DNA of 64,000 nucleotides from Rhodanobacter thiooxydans LCS2. GTDB taxonomy: Bacteria > Pseudomonadota > Gammaproteobacteria > Xanthomonadales > Rhodanobacteraceae. The notes under the pieces are model-generated. The model was not told where the DNA came from. It did not search any database and saw only the letters and a list, made by a program, of their open reading frames with translations. Both the position numbers and the translations under genes were made by a program. The stretch spans positions 1 to 64,000 of the forward strand of contig NZ_AJXW01000072.1 in the NCBI RefSeq assembly GCF_000264375.1. Reading direction: 5' to 3'. Positions 8,703 through 15,677 of the stretch are shown here, piece after piece (the stretch's first letter is position 1; every line of letters starts with the position of its first letter).

Positions 8703-9029
8703 CTAGCCGATCCTCCGCGAGATCGCGAAGAACGCCAGATTACCCAAGCCGGTCGCGCCAGCCAGCACGGCGATCAGGCCGGGGGTGACCTCGTGCCAGT
8801 CGAACCACTGGATCAGTCCGAAGCCGATCGCCAGCGCCACCAGCACGACGCCCCAGCGCAGCGAGGAGTGGCGCCGGCGCTGATCCTCGTCGCGCAGGAT
8901 CGAATTGACCAGCTGTTCCGAACCGCCGGCATCGACCATGTGCCGGCGCACCATGGCATCGACGCAGACCTTGATCGAATAGGCGATGCAGATAAACAGG
9001 CTGATCGGGATGAGTTCGCCGAAGCTCAT
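8703..9029 (-). CDS. Small two-helix membrane protein, probable ECF sigma target
   Basis: 108 residues. The start at MSFGELIPIS is supported by AAGGAGA six bases upstream. One hydrophobic helix lies near residues 5-22. A charged cytoplasmic stretch rich in Arg and Asp follows, then two closely spaced hydrophobic segments near residues 57-75 and 80-98. I do not recognise a named family beyond small DUF-type membrane proteins found near sigma genes. Its upstream region contains TGCAACC-N14-TGTATC on the minus strand, matching the motif before the divergent sigma gene, so it is probably part of that sigma factor's regulon. Confidence 0.7.
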   Translation of the reverse strand: MSFGELIPISLFICIAYSIKVCVDAMVRRHMVDAGGSEQLVNSILRDEDQRRRHSSLRWGVVLVALAIGFGLIQWFDWHEVTPGLIAVLAGATGLGNLAFFAISRRIG

Positions 9030-9068
9030 GGTGCTCTCCTTGGGAGTGTGGTGGCTGTCGGGAAGGTA

Positions 9069-9095
9069 GATACAGCCGCCCCCGAGGTGGTTGCA
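9069..9095 (-). promoter_or_regulatory. ECF-type promoter of the small membrane protein gene
   Basis: On the minus strand the sequence reads TGCAACC (9095-9089), 14 bases, then TGTATC (9074-9069). The element shares its -35 motif, spacing and GTATC -10 core with the divergent promoter at 9106-9132. The expected transcript start near 9062 gives a leader of about 33 bases that includes the AAGGAGA ribosome binding site. Confidence 0.65.
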
Positions 9096-9105
9096 GCCGC
9101 GCACT

Positions 9106-9132
9106 TGCAACCACCGGCCGCCTGCGCGTATC
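9106..9132 (+). promoter_or_regulatory. ECF-type promoter of the sigma operon (autoregulation)
   Basis: TGCAACC at 9106-9112, 14 bases, then CGTATC at 9127-9132. TGCAAC-type -35 and CGTAT-type -10 elements fit ECF sigma factors. The -35 elements of this and the opposing promoter form a perfect 10-base inverted repeat (9086-9095 and 9106-9115). The sigma ATG at 9143 is only 11 bases after the -10, so the transcript is probably leaderless. Confidence 0.65.
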
Positions 9133-9142
9133 CCCTGGCTCC

Positions 9143-9721
9143 ATGGATGACATCCGCAGCAGCCCCGACCACGATCTGGTCGACGCCGTGCTGGCCAACC
9201 GGCCGGGCGCGTTCGAACGGCTCGTGCGCGAGTACCAGGGGCTGTGCTGGCACATCATCCGGCGCATGGTGCGCAACCCGGAGGACGCGCGCGAGCTGTG
9301 CCAGGACACCTTCCTGCGCGTGCACCAGTGCCTGCACCAGTACCGCGGCGAGAGCGCGCTGAAATCCTGGATCGGCCGCGTGGCCTACACCATCGCGTTG
9401 CGCCACCTGCAGCACAAGCGGATTCCGCTCATCGACAACGGCAGCGGCGATGACCACGCACTGGTGGACAACATCGGCGACGGCTTCGACCTGGAAGCCG
9501 CCTGCGCGGATGAGGAAACGGCACGATACCTGCACGCGGCGATCGAGGCGCTGCCGCCGTTGCAGCGCACCCTGCTGACCTTGTACTACCTCGAAGAAAC
9601 CACCATCCCGGAGATCGCCCGGATCACCGGATTGGCCAGCGGCACCATCAAGAGCCACTTGTTCCGCTCGCGTTTGCGCCTGCGTGGCGCGCTCGAAGCG
9701 CGGACCGGAGTTGCAGCATGA
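9143..9721 (+). CDS. ECF-family RNA polymerase sigma factor
   Basis: 192 residues. Region 2 spans about residues 20-90, with the conserved DARELCQDTFLRVH and SWIGRVAYTIALRHLQ blocks. Region 4 spans about 132-185, with LPPLQRTLLTLYYLEETT and a helix-turn-helix IARITGLASGTIKSHLFRSR. There is no region 1 or 3, as expected for extracytoplasmic-function sigmas. Its stop overlaps the start of the next gene by 4 bases (ATGA), so the partner is translationally coupled. No Shine-Dalgarno is visible and the likely promoter lies 11 bases away, suggesting a leaderless mRNA. The matching motif on both sides of the divergent region suggests autoregulation. Confidence 0.9.
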   Translation: MDDIRSSPDHDLVDAVLANRPGAFERLVREYQGLCWHIIRRMVRNPEDARELCQDTFLRVHQCLHQYRGESALKSWIGRVAYTIALRHLQHKRIPLIDNGSGDDHALVDNIGDGFDLEAACADEETARYLHAAIEALPPLQRTLLTLYYLEETTIPEIARITGLASGTIKSHLFRSRLRLRGALEARTGVAA

Positions 9722-10194
9722 CCAAGCACACCGACGATTACATCCCTGCCTTCGACGACCCGGCGCGCGAGCGCGAATGGCTGGCGCAGGAAAGCGCGAT
9801 GCGGCGCGAGCGCCTGCAACTCGACCCCGCCAGCGACGACGCACGCGGCCAGCGCTATCGCCTGCTCGCGCGAGCGCTGCGCGAACCGCTGGCGGAGGCG
9901 TTGCCGGCGGATTTCGCGCAGCAGCTGGCCGCGCGGATCGCGGCCGCCCCGGTACGGCGAGCGGCCAACGGCGGGGTCGAATCCATGCTGGCGCTGGCGC
10001 TGGCCATCACCCTGGTCATTGCCGCCGCCGCGGTGGTGGCGATCCACGGCAGCACTTGGCTGCCGCCGTTCGCGGCGCTGCTGCCGACCCCGCATGCCCC
10101 GGCCACGCGCTGGCTGCTGGCGCTGGGCGGCTGCCTCGGCGCATCGTGGCTGCTCGGGCAGTGGCAACGTCACGTGCGGGAGCGGACGAACTGA
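9718..10194 (+). CDS. Putative membrane-bound anti-sigma partner
   Basis: 158 residues. It has a long charged N-terminal cytoplasmic part (about 1-85) rich in Arg, Glu and Asp, and two transmembrane helices near residues 90-110 and 128-146. It is coupled to the sigma gene by an ATGA overlap. Position and topology are those of anti-sigma factors, but the zinc-binding HxxxCxxC motif of ZAS-type anti-sigmas is absent, so the assignment rests on context. No second catalytic or sensor domain is visible, and the periplasmic segment between the helices is only about 18 residues. Confidence 0.65.
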   Translation: MTKHTDDYIPAFDDPAREREWLAQESAMRRERLQLDPASDDARGQRYRLLARALREPLAEALPADFAQQLAARIAAAPVRRAANGGVESMLALALAITLVIAAAAVVAIHGSTWLPPFAALLPTPHAPATRWLLALGGCLGASWLLGQWQRHVRERTN

Positions 10195-10231
10195 ACCGGT
10201 CGCGGCGGCAGTCGACAACCTTCCACCCGAT

Positions 10232-10335
10232 CTGTAGGAGCCCGCTCGCGGGCGATGCTTTTGCTCTTGCGAATCCCAAATCCCGAATTTCGAATCCCGG
10301 CCTTCAAAGCATCGCCCGCGAGCGGGCTCCTACAG
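10232..10335. repeat. REP pair (BIME-like), 30-base perfect inverted repeat
   Basis: The arm at 10232-10261 begins CTGTAGGAGCCCGCTCGCGG, and its exact reverse complement is at 10306-10335, separated by 44 bases. Each arm has an internal CCCGC/GCGGG hairpin typical of REP elements. The right arm contains the stop codon of the DapB-like gene (10330-10332). The element lies between two converging genes and may act as a transcript 3' end. Confidence 0.9.
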
Positions 10336-11130
10336 TTCCAGCACGGCGTCCAGGCCGCGATGCAGGCCGAGCAAGCCGCTCACCTTGCGGATCGCCAGCA
10401 GCGCGCCATCCACGTAAGGCCTCGCGCTGCTGCCGGCGTTGTGGCGGATCGTCAGCGTCTGGTCCGGCATGCCGAAGATCGCCTCGGCGCCGATCACGAA
10501 ACCCGGCAGGCGCAGCGCGTGCACCTGGCTGCCGGCCAGCGTGCCGCCGCGCGTCTCGCGCAGGCCGACGGTCCGCTCCAGCGGCACTTCAAGCTGCGGC
10601 TGGCGCACCTTGCCCATGCGCGTGGCCAGCTCGCGCACGGTGCCGCTGGGTGCATCCGGCTTGCCGGCGCTGGCGTAGTCGATCAGCTCCCACTGCGGGA
10701 TCAGCTTTGCCGCCATCTCGGCGAACTTGATCAGCAGCACCGCAGTGAGCGCAAAGTTGCCGCAGGCCAGCACGCCGCGCTGCCGTTCGCGCGCCCGCGC
10801 GTCGATCTGTGCGTAGTCCGCGTCGCCGAGGCCGGAGGTGCCGACCACCACGTGCGCGCCATGCTCCAGCGCGGCAAGGATGTTCGCCTTGGCGCGGTCC
10901 GGATGGGTGTACTCGACGAATACGTCGCAGGGCGCGGCCAACGCTTCGGCCGCACTGGCGTAGACCGGCGCGGCGATCGCCGCATCGCCCAGCGCGAGGC
11001 CCAGGGGCTGTCCGGCATGCCGGCGCGACACCGCGGCGACCAGGTCCAGATCCGCACTGGCGGCGATGCCGCGCGCCAGTTCCGAGCCGGCCCAGCCGGT
11101 GGCGCCGGCGAGACATACCTTCAGCGACAT
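10330..11130 (-). CDS. DapB-like dihydrodipicolinate reductase homologue with altered active site
   Basis: 266 residues. The N-terminal Rossmann fold has the nucleotide motif GATGWAG. The C-terminal domain contains KPDAPSGT (157-164), the signature of 4-hydroxy-tetrahydrodipicolinate reductase (lysine and diaminopimelate synthesis). In canonical DapB this is preceded by a His-His-Arg-His stretch that includes the catalytic histidine; here the positions are Tyr152-Ala-Ser-Ala-Gly156, so the acid catalyst is missing while the lysine (Lys157) is kept. It may be a paralogue with another substrate, or a variant DapB. GAGGTAACC precedes the ATG. The TAG stop comes from a REP arm. It lies 49 bases beyond the lpd stop on the same strand and could be co-transcribed with aceF-lpd. 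Confidence 0.75.
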   Translation of the reverse strand: MSLKVCLAGATGWAGSELARGIAASADLDLVAAVSRRHAGQPLGLALGDAAIAAPVYASAAEALAAPCDVFVEYTHPDRAKANILAALEHGAHVVVGTSGLGDADYAQIDARARERQRGVLACGNFALTAVLLIKFAEMAAKLIPQWELIDYASAGKPDAPSGTVRELATRMGKVRQPQLEVPLERTVGLRETRGGTLAGSQVHALRLPGFVIGAEAIFGMPDQTLTIRHNAGSSARPYVDGALLAIRKVSGLLGLHRGLDAVLEL

Positions 11131-11179
11131 GGTTACCTCGTTTGGCGGGCGCGCGCCGCGCCGGAGCGCGGCGCAACGA

Positions 11180-13027
11180 TCATTTCTTCTTCGGCAGGTA
11201 CAGGTCGGTGATGGTGCCTTCGTAGACTTCCGCCGCCATGCCGACCGACTCGCCCAGGGTCGGGTGCGGGTGGACGGTGAGCGCGATGTCGGCCGCCTCG
11301 CTGCCCATCTCGATCGCCAGCGCCAGCTCGGAGATCAGGTCGCCGGCGTGCACGCCGACGATGCCGGCGCCGACGATGCGGTGGGTTTCCTCGTCGAAGA
11401 TCAGCTTGGTGAAACCCTCGGTGCGGTCGATGCCGATGGCGCGGCCCGAGGCGGCCCACGGGAACTTGCCCACACCGACCTTCAGCCCCTTTTCCTTCGC
11501 CTCGCGCTCGGTCACGCCGACCCAGGCGATTTCCGGGTCGGTGAACGCCACCGACGGGATCACCCGCGCGTCGAAGTGGCTCTTCTGCCCGGCCACCGCC
11601 TGCGCCGCGACATGCGCCTCGTGGGTGGCCTTGTGCGCCAGCATCGGCTGGCCGACCAGGTCGCCGATGGCATAGATGTGCGGCACGTTGGTGCGCATCT
11701 GTGTGTCGACGTTGATGAAGCCGCGCTCGGTCACCGCCACGCCGGCCTTGTCCGCGCCGATCTTGTTACCGTTCGGCGAGCGGCCCACCGCAACCAGCAC
11801 GCGGTCGAACAGCGTGGTCTCGGGAATGCTGTCGCCTTCGTAGCCGACCTCGATGCCCTTCTTCGTCGCCTTGGCGCTGACCACCTTGGTCTTCAGGTGC
11901 ACGCCCTTGAGCTTGCCGCCCAGCCGCCTGGCCAGCGGCTTGATCAGGTCGGCGTCCGCACCCGGGATCAGCTGATCCATGAACTCGACCACGGTCACCG
12001 CGCTGCCCAGCGCGGCGTACACCGTGGCCATTTCCAGGCCGATGATGCCGCCACCGACGACCAGCAGGTTCTTCGGCACGTCCCTCAGTTCCAGCGCGCC
12101 GGTGGAATCCATCACGCGCTCGTCGTCCCACGGGAACGCCGGCAGCTTCACCGACTGCGAACCGGCGGCGATGATCGCGTGCTCGAAGCGGAGCAGCTTC
12201 ACGCCGTCCTTCGTCTGGACTTCCATTTCATGCGGCGACACGAACGTGCCGCTGCCTTCGACCGTGCGCACCTTGCGCGCCTTGGCCATGCCGGCAAGGC
12301 CACCGGTGAGCTGGCCGACCACCTTGCTCTTGAAGCTGCGCAGCTTGTCGATGTCGATTTTCGGTGCACCGAACGTGACGCCGTGCGCGGCCATCGCTTC
12401 GGCCTCGTCGATCACCGCCGCGGCATGCAGCAGCGCCTTGGACGGGATGCAGCCCACGTTGAGGCAGACGCCGCCGAGCGTGGCGTAGCGCTCCACCAGC
12501 ACGGTGTCGACGCCGAGGTCGGCGGCGCGGAACGCGGCGCTGTAGCCGCCGGGGCCGGAGCCGAGCACGACCAGCTTGCATTCGATGTCGGCCTTGCGGC
12601 CGGTGCCGGCTGCCGCTTGCGGCACCTTCGCCTCCTCTCCCCCACGGGGAGAGGATTGAGGTGAGGGGACGGGGCTTGCGGGGGGCTGGTTGCTCTTGGA
12701 CGCTTCGTTGGAGCTACTCCGCGGCCCCGCACCCTCACCCCTGCCCTCTCCCGGAACGGGAGAGGGGGACGATGAGTCGGCTGTGCCGACGGTTTCCAGC
12801 ACGGCAATCAGCGCACCCTCGGAAACCTCGTCGCCCACCTTGAGCTTCAGTTCCCTGATCACGCCGGCGGCGCTGGAGGGAATCTCCATGGTCGCCTTGT
12901 CCGACTCCAGCGTGATCAGGCTTTGTTCTTTCGCCACCGTGTCGCCGGCCTTCACCAGCACCTCGATCACCGGCACGTTGTCGTGGCCGCCGATGTCGGG
13001 AACCTTGATCTCGATCGTGTTCGCCAT
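11180..13027 (-). CDS. lpdA: Dihydrolipoyl dehydrogenase (E3) with N-terminal lipoyl domain
   Basis: 615 residues. An N-terminal lipoyl domain (1-80, lipoyl-lysine Lys44 in ESDKATME) is joined by a linker (about 82-145) to the flavoprotein disulfide reductase. The FAD-binding GSGPGGYSAA is near residue 157, the redox disulfide is Cys188/Cys193 in GGVCLNVGCIPSK, and the catalytic HPHPTLGES is near the C-terminus. It reoxidises dihydrolipoamide of the pyruvate (and perhaps 2-oxoglutarate) dehydrogenase complex with NAD+. Lipoyl-E3 fusions are known in several beta- and gammaproteobacteria. The linker is partly encoded by two palindromic repeats at 12634-12766. It follows aceF with a 15-base gap and is surely in the same operon. 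Confidence 0.95.
   Translation of the reverse strand: MANTIEIKVPDIGGHDNVPVIEVLVKAGDTVAKEQSLITLESDKATMEIPSSAAGVIRELKLKVGDEVSEGALIAVLETVGTADSSSPSPVPGEGRGEGAGPRSSSNEASKSNQPPASPVPSPQSSPRGGEEAKVPQAAAGTGRKADIECKLVVLGSGPGGYSAAFRAADLGVDTVLVERYATLGGVCLNVGCIPSKALLHAAAVIDEAEAMAAHGVTFGAPKIDIDKLRSFKSKVVGQLTGGLAGMAKARKVRTVEGSGTFVSPHEMEVQTKDGVKLLRFEHAIIAAGSQSVKLPAFPWDDERVMDSTGALELRDVPKNLLVVGGGIIGLEMATVYAALGSAVTVVEFMDQLIPGADADLIKPLARRLGGKLKGVHLKTKVVSAKATKKGIEVGYEGDSIPETTLFDRVLVAVGRSPNGNKIGADKAGVAVTERGFINVDTQMRTNVPHIYAIGDLVGQPMLAHKATHEAHVAAQAVAGQKSHFDARVIPSVAFTDPEIAWVGVTEREAKEKGLKVGVGKFPWAASGRAIGIDRTEGFTKLIFDEETHRIVGAGIVGVHAGDLISELALAIEMGSEAADIALTVHPHPTLGESVGMAAEVYEGTITDLYLPKKK
12634..12766. repeat. Inverted pair of palindromic repeats inside the lpd linker
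   Basis: Unit 1 has stem CCTCTCCCC (12634-12642) and GGGGAGAGG (12646-12654) followed by a GTGAGGGGA tail. Unit 2, in opposite orientation, has an ACCCTCACCCC tail followed by stem CCCTCTCCCG (12744-12753) and CGGGAGAGGG (12757-12766). Both are read through in frame and encode Ser/Pro/Gly/Glu-rich linker sequence. A related unit lies in the aceF linker at 14117-14183. Confidence 0.8.
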
Positions 13028-13042
13028 GGTCGTCGCCTCCGG

Positions 13043-14437
13043 TCAGAGCAGCAGCCGGCGGATGTCGCCGAGCTGGTTGGCCAGGAAGCTGGCGAAGCGT
13101 GCGGCGAGCGCACCGTCGATCACCCGATGGTCGTACGACAGCGACAAGGGCAGGATCAGCCGTGGCGCGAATTCCTTGCCGTTCCACACCGGCTTGGTCA
13201 CCGACTTGGAGACGCCGAGGATGGCCACCTCCGGCGCGTTGACGATCGGCGTGAAGTAGGTGCCACCGATGCCGCCGAGCGAGCTGATCGAGAAGCAGCC
13301 GCCGGACATCTCGGCCGGGCCAAGCTTCTTCTCGCGCGCCTTCTTCGAGATCTCGGCCAGGTCGCGGGCCAGGTCGAGCAGGCCCTTCTTGTCGCAATCG
13401 CGGATCACCGGCACCACCAGGCCATCTGGCGTGTCCACCGCGATGCCGATGTGGAAGTACTTCTTCAGGATCAGCTTCTCGCCCGACTCGTCGAGCGAGG
13501 CGTTGAACTGCGGGAACGCCTTCAGCGCCGCCACCACCGCCTTGATCTGGAACACCAGCGGCGAGATTTTCAGATCCTTGTTCTCGGCGCCGAGCTGCTT
13601 GCGGAACGCCTCCATCTCGGTGATGTCGGCGTCCTCATGCTGGGTGACGTGCGGGATCATCGCCCAGTTGCGCGAGAGGTTCGCGCCGGAAATCTTCTGG
13701 ATGCGGGTGAGCGGCTTTTCCTCGACCTCGCCGAACTTGGCGAAGTCGACCTTCGGCCACGGCAGCAGGTTCAGGCCGCCTACCGAAGCGGCGGCGCCGG
13801 CCACCGGGCGCGCGCCGGAAGCGAGTGCGTGCTTGACGTAGGCGCTGACGTCCTCGCGCTGGATGCGGCCGCCGCGGCCGCTGCCCTTCACCTGCTGGAT
13901 GTCCACGCCCAGCTCGCGCGCGAACGCGCGGATCGCCGGGCTGGCGTACGGCGCGTCACCGGGCATCACGATGCTGGCGTCCATCGGCGGGCGCGCCCGA
14001 GGCGACACGTCGCCCTCGGGCGCGTTCCCCGGCTGCGCGCCCTGGCTGACGATCGGCGCGGGTTTCGGTTCGGCGGGTGCTGGTGCGGGAGCAGACGGCT
14101 TCACAGCTCCGGGCGCACCCTCACCCCTGCCCTCCTCCACCCGCAAGGGGACTCCCTCCGGTCGCGCAGCGGGAGAGGGGGACGCGGAGACGGCTGCGCC
14201 GTCGATTTCTATAAGGGCGATCACCGCGCCTTCGGAAACCTCATCGCCCACCTTCAGCTTCATTTCCTTCACCGTGCCGGCGAACGGTGCGGGCACTTCC
14301 ATGGTCGCCTTGTCCGATTCGAGCGTGATCAGGCTCTGTTCCTTCTCCACCCGGTCGCCGGCCTTGACCAGCACTTCGATGACGGGAACGTCCGCATGCC
14401 CGATATCGGGAACGCGGGCTTCTTTGAGGTCGGCCAT
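13043..14437 (-). CDS. aceF: Dihydrolipoamide acetyltransferase (pyruvate dehydrogenase E2)
   Basis: 464 residues from ATG 14435-14437 ([13 protein letters not shown]), supported by AGGAG upstream; a longer frame adds 20 unconvincing residues. A single lipoyl domain (1-80, lipoyl-lysine Lys43) is followed by a Pro/Ala linker, a peripheral subunit-binding domain (about 164-201, [14 protein letters not shown]) and the catalytic acetyltransferase domain with [10 protein letters not shown] near the C-terminus. The enzyme transfers acetyl from E1 to CoA and forms the core of the complex. Escherichia coli E2 has three lipoyl domains; one here, with another on E3, is a variant layout. It is the first gene of aceF-lpd. 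The E1 gene (aceE) is in the same window about 25 kb away. Confidence 0.95.
   Translation of the reverse strand: MADLKEARVPDIGHADVPVIEVLVKAGDRVEKEQSLITLESDKATMEVPAPFAGTVKEMKLKVGDEVSEGAVIALIEIDGAAVSASPSPAARPEGVPLRVEEGRGEGAPGAVKPSAPAPAPAEPKPAPIVSQGAQPGNAPEGDVSPRARPPMDASIVMPGDAPYASPAIRAFARELGVDIQQVKGSGRGGRIQREDVSAYVKHALASGARPVAGAAASVGGLNLLPWPKVDFAKFGEVEEKPLTRIQKISGANLSRNWAMIPHVTQHEDADITEMEAFRKQLGAENKDLKISPLVFQIKAVVAALKAFPQFNASLDESGEKLILKKYFHIGIAVDTPDGLVVPVIRDCDKKGLLDLARDLAEISKKAREKKLGPAEMSGGCFSISSLGGIGGTYFTPIVNAPEVAILGVSKSVTKPVWNGKEFAPRLILPLSLSYDHRVIDGALAARFASFLANQLGDIRRLLL
14117..14183. repeat. Palindromic repeat unit inside the aceF linker
   Basis: Starts ACCCTCACCCCTGCCCTC and ends GCGGGAGAGGGGG, like the units in the lpd linker, but about 30 extra bases interrupt the central palindrome. 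It is translated in frame as part of the Ser/Pro/Gly/Glu-rich linker (about residues 87-109) between the lipoyl and subunit-binding domains. Confidence 0.65.
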
Positions 14438-14665
14438 GGTGACTCCTGCGGGCGATGGCGTGCCGCTCGGGGATGGCGGCCGCATACAAGAGTTCAATCA
14501 TAACGAAGGCAGGCCCGATCCGTATCCCCCGCAGGCGTTGATCCGACCGACTTTTCGTCCACCATGCGCGCGCGTATGCATGACCTTGAGCGCACGCGAG
14601 ACGACTGCGCCTTCCCCTAGTCTGGCCGCATCACGCTGCCGCACGGGCGGCGCAGGAAACCCCCG

Positions 14666-15550
14666 ATGCTGACCATCCGCGAGCTGTCGAAGACCTACGC
14701 CAACGGTGTGCGGGCGCTGCGCGGCGTGTCGCTGGACATCCCCAGCGGCATGTTCGGCCTGCTCGGCCCGAACGGCGCCGGCAAGTCCTCGCTGATGCGC
14801 ACCATCGCCACGCTGCAGGACCCGGACGAAGGCACCATCAAGCTCGACGAGATGGACCTGCTCGCCGACAAGCAGGCCATCCGGCGCCTGCTCGGCTACC
14901 TGCCGCAGGAATTCGGCGTCTACCCGAAGGTGTCGGCCGAGGCGATGCTCGAGCACTTCGCCGTGCTCAAGGGCGTCACCGTGACAAGCGAGCGGCGCGA
15001 GCTGGTCGAATCGCTGCTGCGCCAGGTGAACCTGTGGGACGTGCGCAAGCGCAAGCTCGGCACCTACTCCGGCGGCATGCGCCAGCGCTTCGGCATCGCC
15101 CAGGCGCTGATCGGCGATCCGCGGCTGGTGATCGTGGACGAGCCCACCGCGGGTCTCGACCCGGAGGAGCGCAACCGCTTCCTCAACCTGCTGGCCGAGA
15201 TCGGCGAGCGGGTGGTGGTGATCCTGTCCACCCACATCGTGGAAGACGTCACCGACCTGTGCCCACGCATGGCGATCATCGGCCAGGGCCAGGTACTGCT
15301 TGCCGGCGAACCGGTCGAGGCGATCCGCTCGCTGGAAGGCCGCGTCTGGCGGCGCACCATCGACAAGGCCGAGCTGGATGGCTACCGCGCCCGCATGAAC
15401 ATCCTGTCCACCCGCCTCGCCGGCGGTCGCACCCTGCTGCACGTGCTGGCCGACGCACTGCCGGAAGAAGGCTTCGAACCCGTCGCGCCCGACCTGGAGG
15501 ACGTCTATTTCGGCCGCCTGCGCGCGCAGGCCACCGCCCGCGCCGCCTGA
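14666..15550 (+). CDS. ABC transporter ATP-binding protein
   Basis: 294 residues with a complete nucleotide-binding domain: Walker A GPNGAGKSS (34-42), Q-loop LPQEFG near 79-84, signature YSGGMRQ (134-140), Walker B LVIVDEP (154-160) and H-loop STHIVED. A C-terminal extension of about 80 residues is typical of CcmA/NatA-type exporter ATPases. It should energise the permease encoded next, whose N-terminal half is a membrane domain. The two genes are separated by 127 bases containing a REP pair. It is divergent from aceF. Confidence 0.92.
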   Translation: MLTIRELSKTYANGVRALRGVSLDIPSGMFGLLGPNGAGKSSLMRTIATLQDPDEGTIKLDEMDLLADKQAIRRLLGYLPQEFGVYPKVSAEAMLEHFAVLKGVTVTSERRELVESLLRQVNLWDVRKRKLGTYSGGMRQRFGIAQALIGDPRLVIVDEPTAGLDPEERNRFLNLLAEIGERVVVILSTHIVEDVTDLCPRMAIIGQGQVLLAGEPVEAIRSLEGRVWRRTIDKAELDGYRARMNILSTRLAGGRTLLHVLADALPEEGFEPVAPDLEDVYFGRLRAQATARAA

Positions 15551-15568
15551 CGACGCCGATATTCCGCG

Positions 15569-15655
15569 GTAGGAGCCCGCTGGCGGGCGATGCTGTTGCT
15601 CTGATCTTTCATCGAGGCATCAAGGCAACAGCATCGCCCGCCAGCGGGCTCCTAC
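15569..15655. repeat. REP pair, 31-base perfect inverted repeat
   Basis: The arm at 15569-15599 begins GTAGGAGCCCGCTGGCGGGC; its exact reverse complement is at 15625-15655; the loop is 25 bases. It differs from the pair at 10232-10335 mainly in the central CTGG instead of CTCG. It lies within a likely operon, between the ABC ATPase and its permease, where it may attenuate or protect the transcript. Confidence 0.9.
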
Positions 15656-15677
15656 GACGATCAGACAGGGATCACTG

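Noticed and set aside
9718-10194. A zinc-binding anti-sigma factor of the ZAS type
   Set aside because: No HxxxCxxC motif. Kept only as a context-based anti-sigma candidate.
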